Assembly (NCBI GenBank): GCA_032718475.1 | Contig: JAUCBJ010008686.1 | Span: 1-29,324 of the forward strand | Source: Nemertoderma westbladi | Lineage: Eukaryota; Xenacoelomorpha; Nemertodermatida; Nemertodermatidae | DNA length: 29,324 nt | Direction of reading: 5' to 3' | Shown: positions 1-9,440 of the stretch, in pieces | How positions within the stretch are numbered: position 1 is the first letter of the stretch | Layout of the letters: each line of letters opens with the position of its first letter | Notes under the pieces: generated by a model | The model's database searches: none | What the model was told of the DNA's origin: nothing | Seen by the model: the letters and a program-made list of their open reading frames with translations, nothing else | Translations under genes and position numbers: made by a program

Positions 1-511
1 CTAGGCTAATTAGGCCTAAACTATAATCACCGCAAGGGTTTCCGGGGCCATGTTTAGATTACATGATATGGCATGTCTGCAGTGTATGGTACCGGCTGAC
101 CTGTATTGCAGTATTGACTGATTGCAGAATTGAGTACAGCCTGACAGTACCGGTACAAATGGTACATGCAGATTGGCAGACAGCCCCTATGTTTTGCAAA
201 ATTTGTCAGAAAACCAGCTGATTTATCCTACAGTAATAATAATTTAACGCATGTTAATTTTGGATAAATAAATATATTATAACTACAATAACAGTTACAC
301 TGATGCTGCACGAAGGCCCCACGCAAATTCTACTTGGAAAATTTTCAAACTTTTGCCAAACAACATGTGTACCAAGTTTGGATAGATTTCATCAAGGATT
401 GGCCGAGTTATTAACGTTTAAAATAAAATACTGAAAAAAAACGCGACAGAAACGACAGGTTGATTAATGGTACCACTACGCTAAGGCTCTCTCACTTCGT
501 GGCTCGCCCCA
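1..511. repeat. Left arm of a large inverted repeat
   Basis: This stretch is the reverse complement of 9364-9853, with only scattered mismatches and one insertion of about 25-30 bp in this arm (near 105-135). The inner boundary is sharp: similarity stops at 511 (complement of 9364), just after the motif ggctcgcccca. The outer boundary is cut by the window start, so a target-site duplication cannot be checked on this side. It contains no open frame. The repeat family is not recognised. Its inner end lies 97 bp downstream of the SLC17 stop codon, so it may contribute to that gene's 3' UTR or termination region. Confidence 0.88.
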
Positions 512-607
512 TATAGTACGTATATAAAGGCATCTCACATCACAAAGCTTAAATTAAATGACACAATAAAATTTGTTATAAAATTTCTTATTCAAGGTAA
601 AATATTC

Positions 608-1394
608 TTATTGTTGTTCATTGTAGTTGAATGACAAATTAGTCATCATTAATTCCTCGCCAGTACCAGTTTCTAACATCTCTAAAGATTTCCAAGAAAA
701 TTTAATATCCAATAATTTTGCATTAATATCATGAGTTTTCACAGACAACCTATGGCTTTTAGCCCAGGGCTGCACCTCGCCGGATCCAAACACAGTAAAC
801 ACCACCACACCAGCCATTAATATACCTCCAACCATATAGAACGCGGTACGCCACTGATCCGGGGTATTATCCATGGTAACTGCGGGAGTCACAAAGGTGG
901 CAACAATACCAGCAACCGCACTAAAGGTCTTCGCCAATCCCGTAATAGTTCCTGCATATTTTGGCGCAATATCAACGATATTGCAGATATATCCTGCTAT
1001 AAGTAATCCTTGAAACGAGACTGCTACCATCAATATTATAACGGCTTCAAGTTGCTCAGTGCAAGACATATATCCTATTGAAACGAACAAAACTGATGTA
1101 ATAAGTGAACCAATCACTACCATTGTCTTCCTTACTTGTCCTGTTGTAAGCAGATGCTTCTCTAGCAATTTATCTGCAGCTATACCGCCAATGATAATAA
1201 AAACAAAAGTACCTATATAAGGCAATGAAGAATACAATCCAATAGATTCAATATTAAAACGCATCACTACATTTAGGTAAGTGGGTAAATAATTTGATAA
1301 CGTATAGTCTGCGTAGGAGAATGCTGTTTCAATGACCAACGCGGCCCAAACTGCGGGAGACGAAAATATGTGTATCCAAGGCGTGAGTAGTTGT
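608..1394 (-). CDS. SLC17-family transporter, exon 2 (C-terminal half)
   Basis: This exon encodes the C-terminal six-helix half of an SLC17 (sialin / vesicular glutamate / Na-phosphate type) major facilitator. Family landmarks appear in order: an entry segment containing SSPAVWA, then LPTYLNVVMRFN, SSLPYIG, GGIAADKL, the TM10 signature DIAPKYAG, DNTPDQWRTAFY, and the terminal GEVQPWA motif. A hydrophilic tail of about 50 residues follows. The start is set by splicing, not by the ATG at 1411: minus-strand TCTCTGCTTCTAAG ending at 1395 is a good polypyrimidine-AG acceptor. The exon opens with the last base of a codon, matching the phase-2 donor of exon 1. Stop TAA is at 610-608. The exon adds 261 whole residues. 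No canonical AATAAA was seen in the 95 bp before the inverted repeat begins. Substrate cannot be assigned. Confidence 0.85.
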
Positions 1395-1942
1395 CTTAGA
1401 AGCAGAGACATTATACGTTACGATATGATCAAATTTTTTTCGCGCTTTTGATTTCAGCGTGTTCGATCGATAAATATTTTAGTCAAAACGCTTTCAAACT
1501 TGTTTTAAAAACAATGTGTGTCCGTATCGATAGCAAGGCAAAGTACCTACAGTAATAGGATACAACACGGACACGGATTGCGTATGATACACTGTAGGGA
1601 TAATGAGAAATAATAATGAAAAGTGACAAAAATATATAATGCGATAGTTACATCATAGACAGTTGCTTGAAATCGGGGTTTGTGTGATACGCTAGATGGG
1701 TGGAAATGGTAACACCCTTTCGTAACTGCTAATATAACTATGTCTCACCACCGGAGAATAAAGAGATATGTTAGGCTTCTTCGTTAACTCCTCTCTAATT
1801 AACAATTGTTGATAATTAATAATATGCATGACCAACCGATAAAAGTTAATGCTACCGGTTGGTTGGCGAGGTGACGTTACGCAAACATAACAGGACGTTA
1901 CTCAAACATCAAGAATGTTGGACTTGACACAAACGGTCTCAG

Positions 1943-2071
1943 GAATTCTTAGCCCGCGAGTATTCTTAGCCCGCAAAACAATAATGTTTATTGTTTTGGT
2001 TGCCCCAATACGCCTCTGAAACCTGCTCCTTTACTAACCTGTTCCTTTACTAACTCGCGGGCTAAGAATTC
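1943..2071. repeat. Perfect 19-bp inverted repeat with 91-bp spacer
   Basis: gaattcttagcccgcgagt at 1943-1961 is matched exactly by its reverse complement at 2053-2071. The spacer holds a second hairpin (aaacaataa and ttattgttt around 1978-1998) and a short CCTTTACTAAC duplication. It resembles a small foldback or miniature DNA element. No target-site duplication was identified. Confidence 0.6.
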
Positions 2072-2680
2072 ACCCAACCACACAGACTGGTCGTTTCGCA
2101 AACGAGACGCTATGCAAACAAGACGTTGTACGATTTACCCAAACACGACGTTTCGCAAACGGGTCAATTTTGGCCTGAAATGTGGATAACTTCAGGTTGA
2201 TAACTTAGGCCCGGGTCACACAAGAGCTTTCAACTTTCATCATTCAACTATCAACTTTCAAATAACTAAGTCCCGGTTCACACATAAACATTCAACTTTC
2301 ACCTTTCAGCTCATAAAAATTATTGTATTGCTTAGACCAGATATAAATGGTTGAACAAATTTCAGAAGGCAGTTATAAAAATCTGTATTGTTTTATAGAT
2401 TATAAGTGTTTTTTTATTTTATTTAAAGTAATAATTTTGTAAGATGGATAACTAAATCGATGACGTAATATAAGGATATTTTTATGCCTTACATAGACCA
2501 TGCATGCCATACTTATAAACGCCGTTTGGTTCACCCGATCAATAAAAAAAGGTTGTAATCGTTCGCATACACCACCTTGTGGTGTGAAGTGAATATAAAG
2601 ATATGTAAAATTATTCAAAAAAACAAATGGGGGCAGAACGAGAATCAAATATTAATAATTACTAATTAGTCGATTATAAT

Positions 2681-2920
2681 GAAAGGCGGGGTAGCTCAGT
2701 TGGTTGAGCGCCGGGCCTGCAATCTATTGGTTGTAGGGTTCGCCCCGCCAGGGTCCACTCAGCCTTTCATCCACTGGGGTCGATAAAATGACTTAAGTTA
2801 AATAACTGGGAGCAAATCTTGGGATAGGAGTAGCGCCCACCCCTACCCTCGGGTAGCAGCTATCGAAAGAGGAGCCTCCGGGTCGCCTCCGGCTTCGGCC
2901 GACTGTTTGCTTGCTTGCAA
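2681..2920 (+). mobile_element. tRNA-derived SINE
   Basis: The head (2685-2750) keeps a tRNA-like A box (tagctcagttggttgagcg) with an intact D stem, and a B-box region (ggttcgccccgcc), the internal RNA polymerase III promoter. The body includes cactcagcctttcatcc and ggggtcgataaaatga, sequences typical of metazoan SINE bodies. It is not a working tRNA gene: the anticodon stem does not pair and only 65 bases separate the 5' acceptor strand from the end of the T arm. The 3' boundary is uncertain because a LINE fragment follows directly. Confidence 0.7.
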
Positions 2921-2929
2921 TTACAATAG

Positions 2930-2995
2930 AAGATTTAACACACTGTGTAGTGTAGCATTCTCGTGTATGTGCCACCCAGCTAGAGATTTTGTTTC
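2930..2995 (-). mobile_element. Short LINE reverse-transcriptase tail fragment
   Basis: Positions 2945-2990 match 3470-3511 (gtagcattct followed by gtgtatgtgccacccag against gtgaatgtgccatccag). That is the stretch encoding the SLDGTFTRMLR block of the LINE fragment at 3130-3650. It is a second, shorter piece on the same strand, about 0.5 kb away, and may come from an internal duplication or a separate truncated insertion. It has no coding capacity of its own. Confidence 0.5.
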
Positions 2996-3129
2996 CTTTA
3001 AAACCTACTATTACTACTACTGTATAATCGGCCTGCTGCATTGAAACTGCACATTGAGATGCTATGCTGGCTTAACAAAAACATTTTGTCACCACCATGG
3101 AATCCACAATTGCTAAGCATAATGCAGCG

Positions 3130-3650
3130 TGCGCTAAGAATGATATGCCGTCTTGTCAACAAAGTTGCACTGCCACAACTCCCTAACCCCCATGACTTTT
3201 GTGAGACTTACCGCATATTCAAGGCCAGTGTCCTTTAAGAGGCGTCTCACAAGAGTCATATGGGCTGTCCACCCTGCTTATTTTCTCCATGGGGCTGCCA
3301 AAGCAAAAGATTATGCACTGGCTGTTCCTCACGGCGACGGCGAAAGCAATGTCCTGCAAAGCAGAGGCGGCTTTGTTCTAGTGTCAAGCTTGTGGGAACT
3401 AATGAGACACATCCAATGTAATATAGTCTCTGGTTGGAGATGTGTGCATTTGTACTTGACACATTGAACCCGACGTAGCATTCTTGTGAATGTGCCATCC
3501 AGAGATTTGGTGTCCTCAGCAGTTACAGCCCAGCATGCACTCCCATAGATGAGTACTGGAACTACTGCTGCTCTAAATAGTCAGACCTTAAGTTTCCGAT
3601 GAAATCTGTGACTTCCAAATCCTGGAAAAACCCATTTAAGAAAGGAACAC
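3130..3650 (-). pseudogene. Non-LTR retrotransposon (LINE) ORF2 C-terminal remnant
   Basis: Read on the minus strand with frame changes, this gives the region just after the reverse-transcriptase core of a LINE ORF2: an LFRAAVVPVLIYGSACWAV block near 3570, TKSLDGTFTRMLR near 3490, then the RLCFAGHCFRR and PVHNLLLW blocks (3430-3320) and an ending with GVRELW and NFVDK near 3175. The last part is in a different frame from the middle, and stops occur between, so it is dead. The polymerase (YxDD) and endonuclease domains are missing, as expected for 5'-truncated copies. Clade is not assigned. A second copy of the same tail lies at 7979-8404 on the other strand. Confidence 0.8.
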
Positions 3651-4011
3651 CTCCATAAGCTACAATGTGTTCTATCTTTTGGTTGATTGTTGAAATTTAA
3701 TGTTTGAAGTTTGACCCGGGCCTAAAATGTACTGAACTTTACGCTAGTCATGGACCTCGCTAGTCATAGTCCTCGTAAATACCCGAATGACCACAGTGGT
3801 GACTCACCTCAATTGATTCCGTCCACAAACGCATGGGGATAAATAAGTGTTTGACTGCGTCAGTCATGGGAATGCCACGTCGAAGACTCAGCAGACGAGC
3901 CTACTACTGTACAGTAGAGTGGACCCGGTCTCACCCACCCAATCCTCCACGACAAGAGCCGTGAATCCAACCCCGAGTTACAGAACACCTCCAAGTGGGC
4001 AGAGGGTCATG

Positions 4012-4626
4012 ACCTACTATAGATACGACCCGTCAAGCTACTACAAAGCCCCTAAATTTAGTGGGCCAGTTATTTCTCTTAGATAGTATTCCTGAAACAA
4101 TACGAGATATGGAGAGTTCCTATCCTTTTCATCTCCTCTCGGAATTAAAAAAAAACTCAAAATTCGCCTCCCTTTTAAGACTTTGGTATGGCTACATTAT
4201 GATTTTTTGGTGTGTTGAATTCATTATTAATAATAATATATTTTTGTGTCTATTAAAAATCCGGTTTTGACTTACAATCTCAGTTTCGATTAATAATTAA
4301 TTTAACACACCAAAAACGAATAATATGGTTGGTTATATCAAAGTCTTTAAGGTAGGTGTAATTTGAGTATTTTTTTCCATTTCCGAAAGGTGCTGAAATG
4401 GGTAGGAACTTCACATCTTATCTAACTACTACTGGAGCTATTTATTTTTTATTTGCATCATCTGAAAGAGGACATATATTTAGTTAGGGTCCAGTCCCAG
4501 TGCATTCGACGCGTCAGACATATTGTTTAAGGGATTCTATCTAAGATACAGTAAATAACTCTAAATTTAAACCCACTAAATTTAGGAGCTTTGCAGCAAC
4601 TTGTCGGATCGTATCTATAGTAGGTG
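4012..4626. mobile_element. Inverted-repeat (MITE-like) element with nested hairpin
   Basis: Arms of about 100 bp (4012-4112 and 4519-4626) are imperfect reverse complements. They share cctactatagatacga, then cctaaatttagtggg, agttattt, and cttagatagwat. Inside is a second inverted repeat: ttttttggtgtgttgaattc at 4203-4222 pairs with its counterpart ending in aacacaccaaaaa at 4316. There is no convincing open frame. It looks like a decayed non-autonomous foldback or MITE. No clear target duplication was found. Confidence 0.6.
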
Positions 4627-4724
4627 GTGAGGGGGTTACTAAGCTGCGGTTATAGGGTATCATTTTATAGATTAAATAAAATTTTAAGATTTTAAAAAGA
4701 TTTTAAAAGATTTTGTATCATAAC

Positions 4725-5494
4725 GTATTTTTGTTTTTGGAAAGGAGGTTGGTTGTTTCAAAGGAGGTTTCTAAGTAACTCTTCTCCGAGTCTGATATTC
4801 TTGGATGCAGTGAGGGCGAATCGAATATCAGGAAATACCAGAGCAAACAGAAAACTAAAGTTATTCCTCCCATAATGTAGAAGATATTGGGCCAACCGCC
4901 GTTAACGCATAGGATACTACTAAATATCGAACTGACAGTCATTCCGACAAACACGCCAGAGTACACAAAACCCATAAGTTTACTGCGTTCCGAAGGATGA
5001 CACCATTGGGACATTAGTACTGCTTGTGCTGGTAGGCACGTACCACTTCCTACGCCAAATACGGCTCTCAATGCCGTCAAAAGTCGCCAGTCTGTTCTAG
5101 CCGCTAAAGGAACCAGCAATGTGCTCACACCATTGGACGCTGTGCTCAAGAGGATGATCCATTTCGCACTAAACTTATCAGCTAGCCATCCTCCCGGCAT
5201 TTGTGTGAGAACATAGCCCCAATAGAATGAACCCAATATAAGACCTTTTATTTCTTGTGACCAATCAAATTCTGTTTCAACATCAGTGCTGGTGGTCATT
5301 GGACACACGTCACTCTCTGGCAGGGGGCCAGAAGTGTTGGATATTTTGTTCTGGCCAGCCATGCACACTATAGCAACGGACATATTAACCCTCAAACCAT
5401 ACCAAATGAACCCATTGATGAAACACATTATTAGAACACCAATTCGACAGCTGGAAATCAAAGAAGGATAGTATTCTCTATAATTGCTCTCCAT
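4725..5494 (-). CDS. SLC17-family transporter, exon 1 (N-terminal half)
   Basis: Encodes residues 1-256 plus two bases of codon 257 of an SLC17 anion transporter, a 12-helix secondary carrier of plasma or organelle membranes. The ATG at 5494 has A at -3 and G at +4 and gives a short cytosolic tail before TM1. Landmarks: TM1 YGLRVNMSVAIVCM (R35 conserved); a first extramembrane loop with the sequon NTSG (53-56); FDWSQEIKGLILGSFYWGY; the A-like motif PGGWLADKFSAKW; TM4 LRAVFGVGSG; and HPSERSK at 167-173. In human sialin TM4 carries two functionally important glutamates; the aligned positions here are F146 and S150, while the neighbouring arginine is kept (R143). That argues against classic proton-sialate transport, so no specific symbol is given. 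Together with exon 2 the protein is about 518 residues, the usual family length. Confidence 0.85.
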
Positions 5495-6766
5495 TTTATT
5501 TCATTCACTTAGCACCTCTGAGTTGAGTAGCATGTAAATAATACCCTTCTGTGAACTTTTAAATATTCCGCGTTAAAATAGTAAGTTTAAATAAAATTGT
5601 TGATGAAGAACATTCTTCTCTCATAAAATTCTAAATCGATTATCCAAGATTACGGATTCATTAAATAATGCGTACTATTATATACATACAATGAGTTTTC
5701 TGTAATACTTTGGGACAACAATCTACCTAGACAACGGACTACCTCTTCTGAACTACTCATAGGACTACTCACTGTCTGTTTGATTTAATGTATGTATGAT
5801 TGTTCTTCTAATATTATAATATAATCTTAAACTTACACACCTAAATATTGAATTAGCCAGCCAAGTGTTTGCTACCTAATTCCTATTGTGGCTTGTCTGA
5901 GACGTTACGGACAGTCGTTAAGGCGTCAGGCGTTAAGGACAACAATCTAACTAGTCAAACACATGATCGTTCTTCTACGATTATGTAATCTTTTAATACT
6001 ACAGCCCTTAATATCCAATTATAGTCAAGTGTTTACGTGTTGGACGTGCCACAAAGTTGACTGAACTGTCTTCGCGAACTGACACTGTTAAGGGGGTGGG
6101 TAGATAATTGTGACATCATAATAACTGTCAGATTTAAAGCTGTCGAGTTGAAAATTTGTAGGCATCAAAAGGACTACAAGTTGAGATTTTTGAATTACAT
6201 TCAGACACAATTAGTTCAACAGCCTCCCGCTAAAGGGCTAATTATCGTCTAAACATTAATCGTAGGCCTACTCCTAATTATGTTTTTTTATTATGTTCAA
6301 GCTGGAACTTGGCAGATATGTGTACGACAGTAGACCAATAGCTGTATCTTTTCGCCCTCGTAAAAAATACCAGATTTACTTTATTGGTATTTTATATATG
6401 AAATATTTGTTGTTCTTTGAACTATAAGTTTTATTTTATAACATGTAGGTGTACGGTACGCGTATTTACAATCCTTGCACTACCAAATTGAATTAGCACA
6501 TGGGATTGGTCAATAAGCAATATTTTGATTGTATGTTGAAAACATGTAAGGAATGGAGAGAGGGGTCGAATTAGTGTAAGGGTTTTATACCCAGTTGGCA
6601 GTTAGAAAGTGTTACAGTTAAAGTTATATTGTTCGGGAAGTTATTTGCGAACGGGAGGCGAAACTGAAAGTAAAGACAGAAGCTAAAAAACCAACAGTTG
6701 TCACAGGACTCAAAGATCTCAGGCCACTGTCAATGAAGACATCGTGGCTTACAGCGCTACCAATTC
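5495..6766. other. Upstream region of the SLC17 gene, no gene seen
   Basis: This holds the 5' UTR and promoter side of the minus-strand SLC17 gene, but no TATA box, CpG island or upstream exon could be assigned. A faint imperfect direct repeat (near 5710-5870 and 5936-6035; both contain gacaacaatcta, a cgttcttct or tgttcttct motif, and a caagtgttt motif) suggests an old tandem duplication. The sequence is AT-rich with no frame resembling a protein. Confidence 0.5.
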
Positions 6767-6902
6767 TTAAATACGGGTTTCCCTACATAAAACAGCCTTT
6801 CGGGACGCCCTATGTTTAAGATTTGGTTTGCTGCCACCAAGGCTCCCCTCACATTGCGTATGCGTGGTGGAGTTCTCTATTTCGCATTGCACTGTCCGAC
6901 AT

Positions 6903-7154
6903 GGGGGGGGGGGGGGGGGGGGGGGGACTGGACGCAATAAAATTCCTTCCTTTCCCGGGGAAATTCGACGCAAATAACAGCTGATTACTCTAAAAATAAA
7001 ACTGTATCCTGTTCTATTGTGTTTAGTTTGTTGTTTTGGTTAAAATAACATGCCCCTGTAACCTGCCCCTTTCCCTAAATTGGGAATTTAACATTGAGGC
7101 GTGATATTAATTCGCCAAGGTGGGATTTGCGCCTAGCCCCCCCCCCCCCCCCCC
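6903..7154. repeat. Poly-G (24) and poly-C (18) tracts about 210 bp apart
   Basis: An uninterrupted run of 24 G (6903-6926) is followed by an uninterrupted run of 18 C (7137-7154) on the same strand. The G run could form intramolecular quadruplexes on the plus strand and the C run on the minus strand, and the two could pair as an inverted repeat. Short frames across these tracts (poly-Pro) are artefacts of composition. Tract lengths in the assembly may be inexact. Confidence 0.85.
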
Positions 7155-7978
7155 ATCTATGTCTCCCGACATGTGGTTATCCCAGTATCAGGGATACCGA
7201 TCTATTCTTCTACAGTAATACTGTTGGTATAATAACCCTTATATGATTTTACCCACTTTGTTCATTCCTTACAGCGTTTGGAACTCTTTGTTTCTACCTG
7301 CCATCTAAGTGAAAAATTATTTCAGTATTTACTTTACAATTACTATAAGTCTAAAACGTGTAATGAACCATTTAAGCTGTAATGCAACTTACGTGAAATT
7401 CCGATTCTTGGGTTTGAAACTGGCTGGTTAGAAATGGCCAATGAGCGATCGAACATGGCAGCATGGCTTGAGAAGATTCACGGTCAAATGGGCTGCGGAT
7501 ATCGACGGCCAGCTACCATGGAATGTGAATGTGGGCGGTCCAGTGTAGCTGACGATTGCGAAAAATCGAATGTGACCGGGGTTGAGGTGATGGTTCAGGG
7601 GCCAAAGTGGATGGGAAGAAAGCGTGTCGAAAGCGTTCTTCATTGGATGGTTGAGAAACGCTCCGTGGTTCTAGTTGTCCAATATTTAGTATTGAATTTG
7701 AATCACACTGTAAGTATTCGTCATCGTCACTTCTCAAACTTACGAAAACACAAGATCCTGTTACACCACCGGTGGTTCCAGCGGTTACACCACCGGTGGT
7801 TCCAGCGTGGTCACATAAGGACACTCAGGATTTGCAGAAACGGTTCTGAAACCAATAACAGTAAATTAGATTTCCGCGTGTTATGTAAATATTACATGAA
7901 CACGTTCGTGGGGCCTTCGCCCAGCACTAACTTCTCAGTCAACCCAGGGGGTCCGGGGAATCTGTCGTACTGTATGTC
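7155..7978. other. Intergenic stretch, no supported gene
   Basis: A relatively GC-rich patch (about 7430-7660) includes ggccaatgag (a CCAAT-type motif) and gtgggcggtc (GC-box-like), with open frames on both strands. None of the translations resembles a known protein, and the longest one runs into LINE sequence in the wrong frame. It may be a decayed repeat or a promoter-like patch. A perfect 24-bp tandem duplication is listed separately. Confidence 0.4.
7760..7807. repeat. Perfect 24-bp tandem duplication with 12-bp palindromes
   Basis: Two adjacent identical 24-bp units (7760-7783 and 7784-7807) each contain the perfect palindrome accaccggtggt (7766-7777 and 7790-7801). The exact identity suggests a recent duplication. 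Confidence 0.9.
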
Positions 7979-8404
7979 ACGATGGGAGTCCATGCAGGGC
8001 TCTAACTGCAGAGGATACCAAATATCTGGATGGCACTTTTACAAGAATGCTGCGCCGGGTTCACTGTGTCAAGTACAACGAACACATCTTCAACCAGACT
8101 CTATACAACATTGGAGGTCTTCCATTAATCTCCCCTAGCTTGACACTTGAACGGAACCGCCTCCGCTTAGCAGGACATTGCTTTAGCCGTGAGGACCAGC
8201 CAGTGCATAATCTTGTGCTGTGGTTTGGAGCGAATAAGCACCTGTGCTCATGGAGCGAATAAGAATGGTGGACAGCCCATGACTTTCTTGAGACGCCTCC
8301 TAAAGGACACTGGACTTGAAGATACGGATGATCTAGCAAATGTCATAGGTGATAGGGAGTTGTGGCGGCGAAATTTTGTCGACAAGCCGGCACAGTATTC
8401 TTAA
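7979..8404 (+). pseudogene. LINE ORF2 C-terminal remnant (second copy)
   Basis: This is the same LINE tail as at 3130-3650, on the opposite strand. It shares LDGTF-TRMLRRV, a LYNIGGLP block, RNRLRLAGHCF, PVHNLVLW, TFLRRLLKDTGLE, and the terminal RELWRRNFVDKPAQYS followed by a stop at about 8404. At least two frame changes occur (near 8040 and 8230), and a short duplication containing gagcgaataag (about 8228-8266) interrupts the middle. The polymerase and endonuclease domains are missing. The final LKDTGLE...FVDK block is better preserved here than in the other copy. An AT-rich (atatat) run follows the stop. Confidence 0.82.
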
Positions 8405-9178
8405 TATATATGCAATATATATATAATGCAGCTGCAATTCAGCGCATGCCGATTGTAGTAGTAGTATGTCAGGATACTGGGTGGTTCAAAAAGCTGAATG
8501 AATGCTTAAATATTATTAGGAGCAGATTATGAAAGATTGTATTGTTTGATAACTAACCTTTTTCACAATTACAGTATGATGCAACATTTTTATAAATTGC
8601 TCAGCATTATTACACTATTACACTATTTGTATTGGTAGTGCTGGATAATTAAAAATTAATTGACACTCAGATTTGTAACTGAGTACTTGAATTTGTACCT
8701 GGACATTCTGTTCTTCTTATGGGTGCTGGGTTTGTTATTGCACTATACTTAGATTTGTAATTGTAGTAACTGGGCAATAATTGAAACTAAATGCTCAGAT
8801 TTGTAACCTGTAACACTTCAAATCGAAACCAGCCCTAGTAGCAATGGACGTCGAAAATATATCCAAATTACGTCTAAACGTATTTTCAACCACATTTTAA
8901 CATAATCTTTATAATAGTATTTCCAGTTTAAGTGCAGATGTTGTCGAATTTACGTCAATGCAGAACCAACTAATGAACCACATTGAATTTACGTTATTTC
9001 TTAACTTCAATTCAACGAAGACCATACGCTCTGAACAGAGAGTATGTTGTGGGTCGTGCAAATACAACGCAATTTGAACGTATAATGAACGTAGACAGTA
9101 ATTAGCCTGTATAAACTGGAGCCTGCTAAGCAGTTGGCGGGGGATCAGCGGGATTTCGAAATTAATGGAACTCTCTTT
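8405..9178. other. Intergenic stretch, nothing recognised
   Basis: AT-rich sequence without a supported frame. It has loose internal repetition around cagatttgtaac (8670-8815) and one small hairpin at 9023-9046 (catac.ctctg, 2-nt loop, cagag.gtatg). No RNA gene was recognised. Confidence 0.5.
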
Positions 9179-9440
9179 GTGGGGCGAGCCACGAAGTGAG
9201 TGAGCCTTAGCGTAGTGGTACCATTAATCAACCTGTGGGGCGAGCCACGAAGTGAGAGAGCCTTAGCGTAGTGGTACCATTAATCAACCTGTCGTTCTGT
9301 CGTTCTGTGGGGCGAGCCACGAAGTGAGAGAGCCTTAGCGTAGTGGTACCATTAATCAACCTGTGGGGCGAGCCACGAAGTGAGAGAGCCTTAGCGTAGT
9401 GGTACCATTAATCAACCTGTCGTTCTGTCGTTCTGTCGCG
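9179..9440. repeat. 56-bp minisatellite with 128-bp higher-order unit
   Basis: There are four 56-bp copies beginning gtggggcgagccacgaag (9179, 9235, 9307, 9363). After every second copy comes a spacer of gtcgttct repeats, so the larger unit is 128 bp repeated twice. Copy 1 differs by one base (gtgagtgag for gtgagagag). The left inverted-repeat arm has only one copy, so the array expanded on this arm alone. Confidence 0.92.

Larger units (their letters stand above)
2206..3724. mobile_element. Possible TA-flanked DNA element with GGCCCGGGTCAMAC termini
   Basis: A 14-bp terminal sequence, ggcccgggtcacac at 2208-2221, recurs in inverted orientation as gtttgacccgggcc at 3709-3722 (13 of 14 match), each flanked outside by TA (2206-2207 and 3723-3724). 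Just inside the left end a near copy (cccggttcacac, about 2272) suggests a duplicated or nested terminus. The interior has no transposase; it holds a SINE (2685 on) and LINE pieces. It could be a non-autonomous Tc1/mariner- or Harbinger-like element, later invaded. The match is short, so chance pairing of two related termini is possible. Confidence 0.4.
1395..4724 (-). other. Single phase-2 intron of the SLC17 gene, filled with repeats
   Basis: The donor is AATAC|GTTATG at 4725/4724 and the acceptor is CTTCTAAG|A at 1395/1394, both on the minus strand and both in phase 2, so joining them restores a continuous SLC17 frame across the central loop. The 3.33-kb interval holds a 19-bp perfect inverted repeat, a possible TA-flanked DNA element with a SINE and LINE pieces inside it, and an inverted-repeat element at 4012-4626. 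Positions 1412-1940 contain nothing I recognise. The splice sites were placed by eye; the donor is a weak consensus. Confidence 0.7.

Noticed and set aside
1395-1411. Start of an independent C-terminal transporter gene at the ATG at 1411
   Set aside because: The six codons at the ATG are the polypyrimidine tract and AG of a splice acceptor, and the phase matches the donor of the upstream exon.
1434-1452. A fragment of the retrotransposon LTR start (ttcgcgcttttga)
   Set aside because: Only 13 bases match the LTR start and similarity ends at once; chance or a very short relic cannot be separated.
2685-2750. A tRNA gene
   Set aside because: The A box and D stem look good, but the anticodon stem does not pair, the molecule is about eight bases short and the 3' acceptor strand is missing; flanking SINE-body sequence explains it better.
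7434-8138. A 234-codon plus-strand protein
   Set aside because: It resembles no family, overlaps equally open minus-strand frames, and its 3' third is LINE sequence read in the wrong frame.
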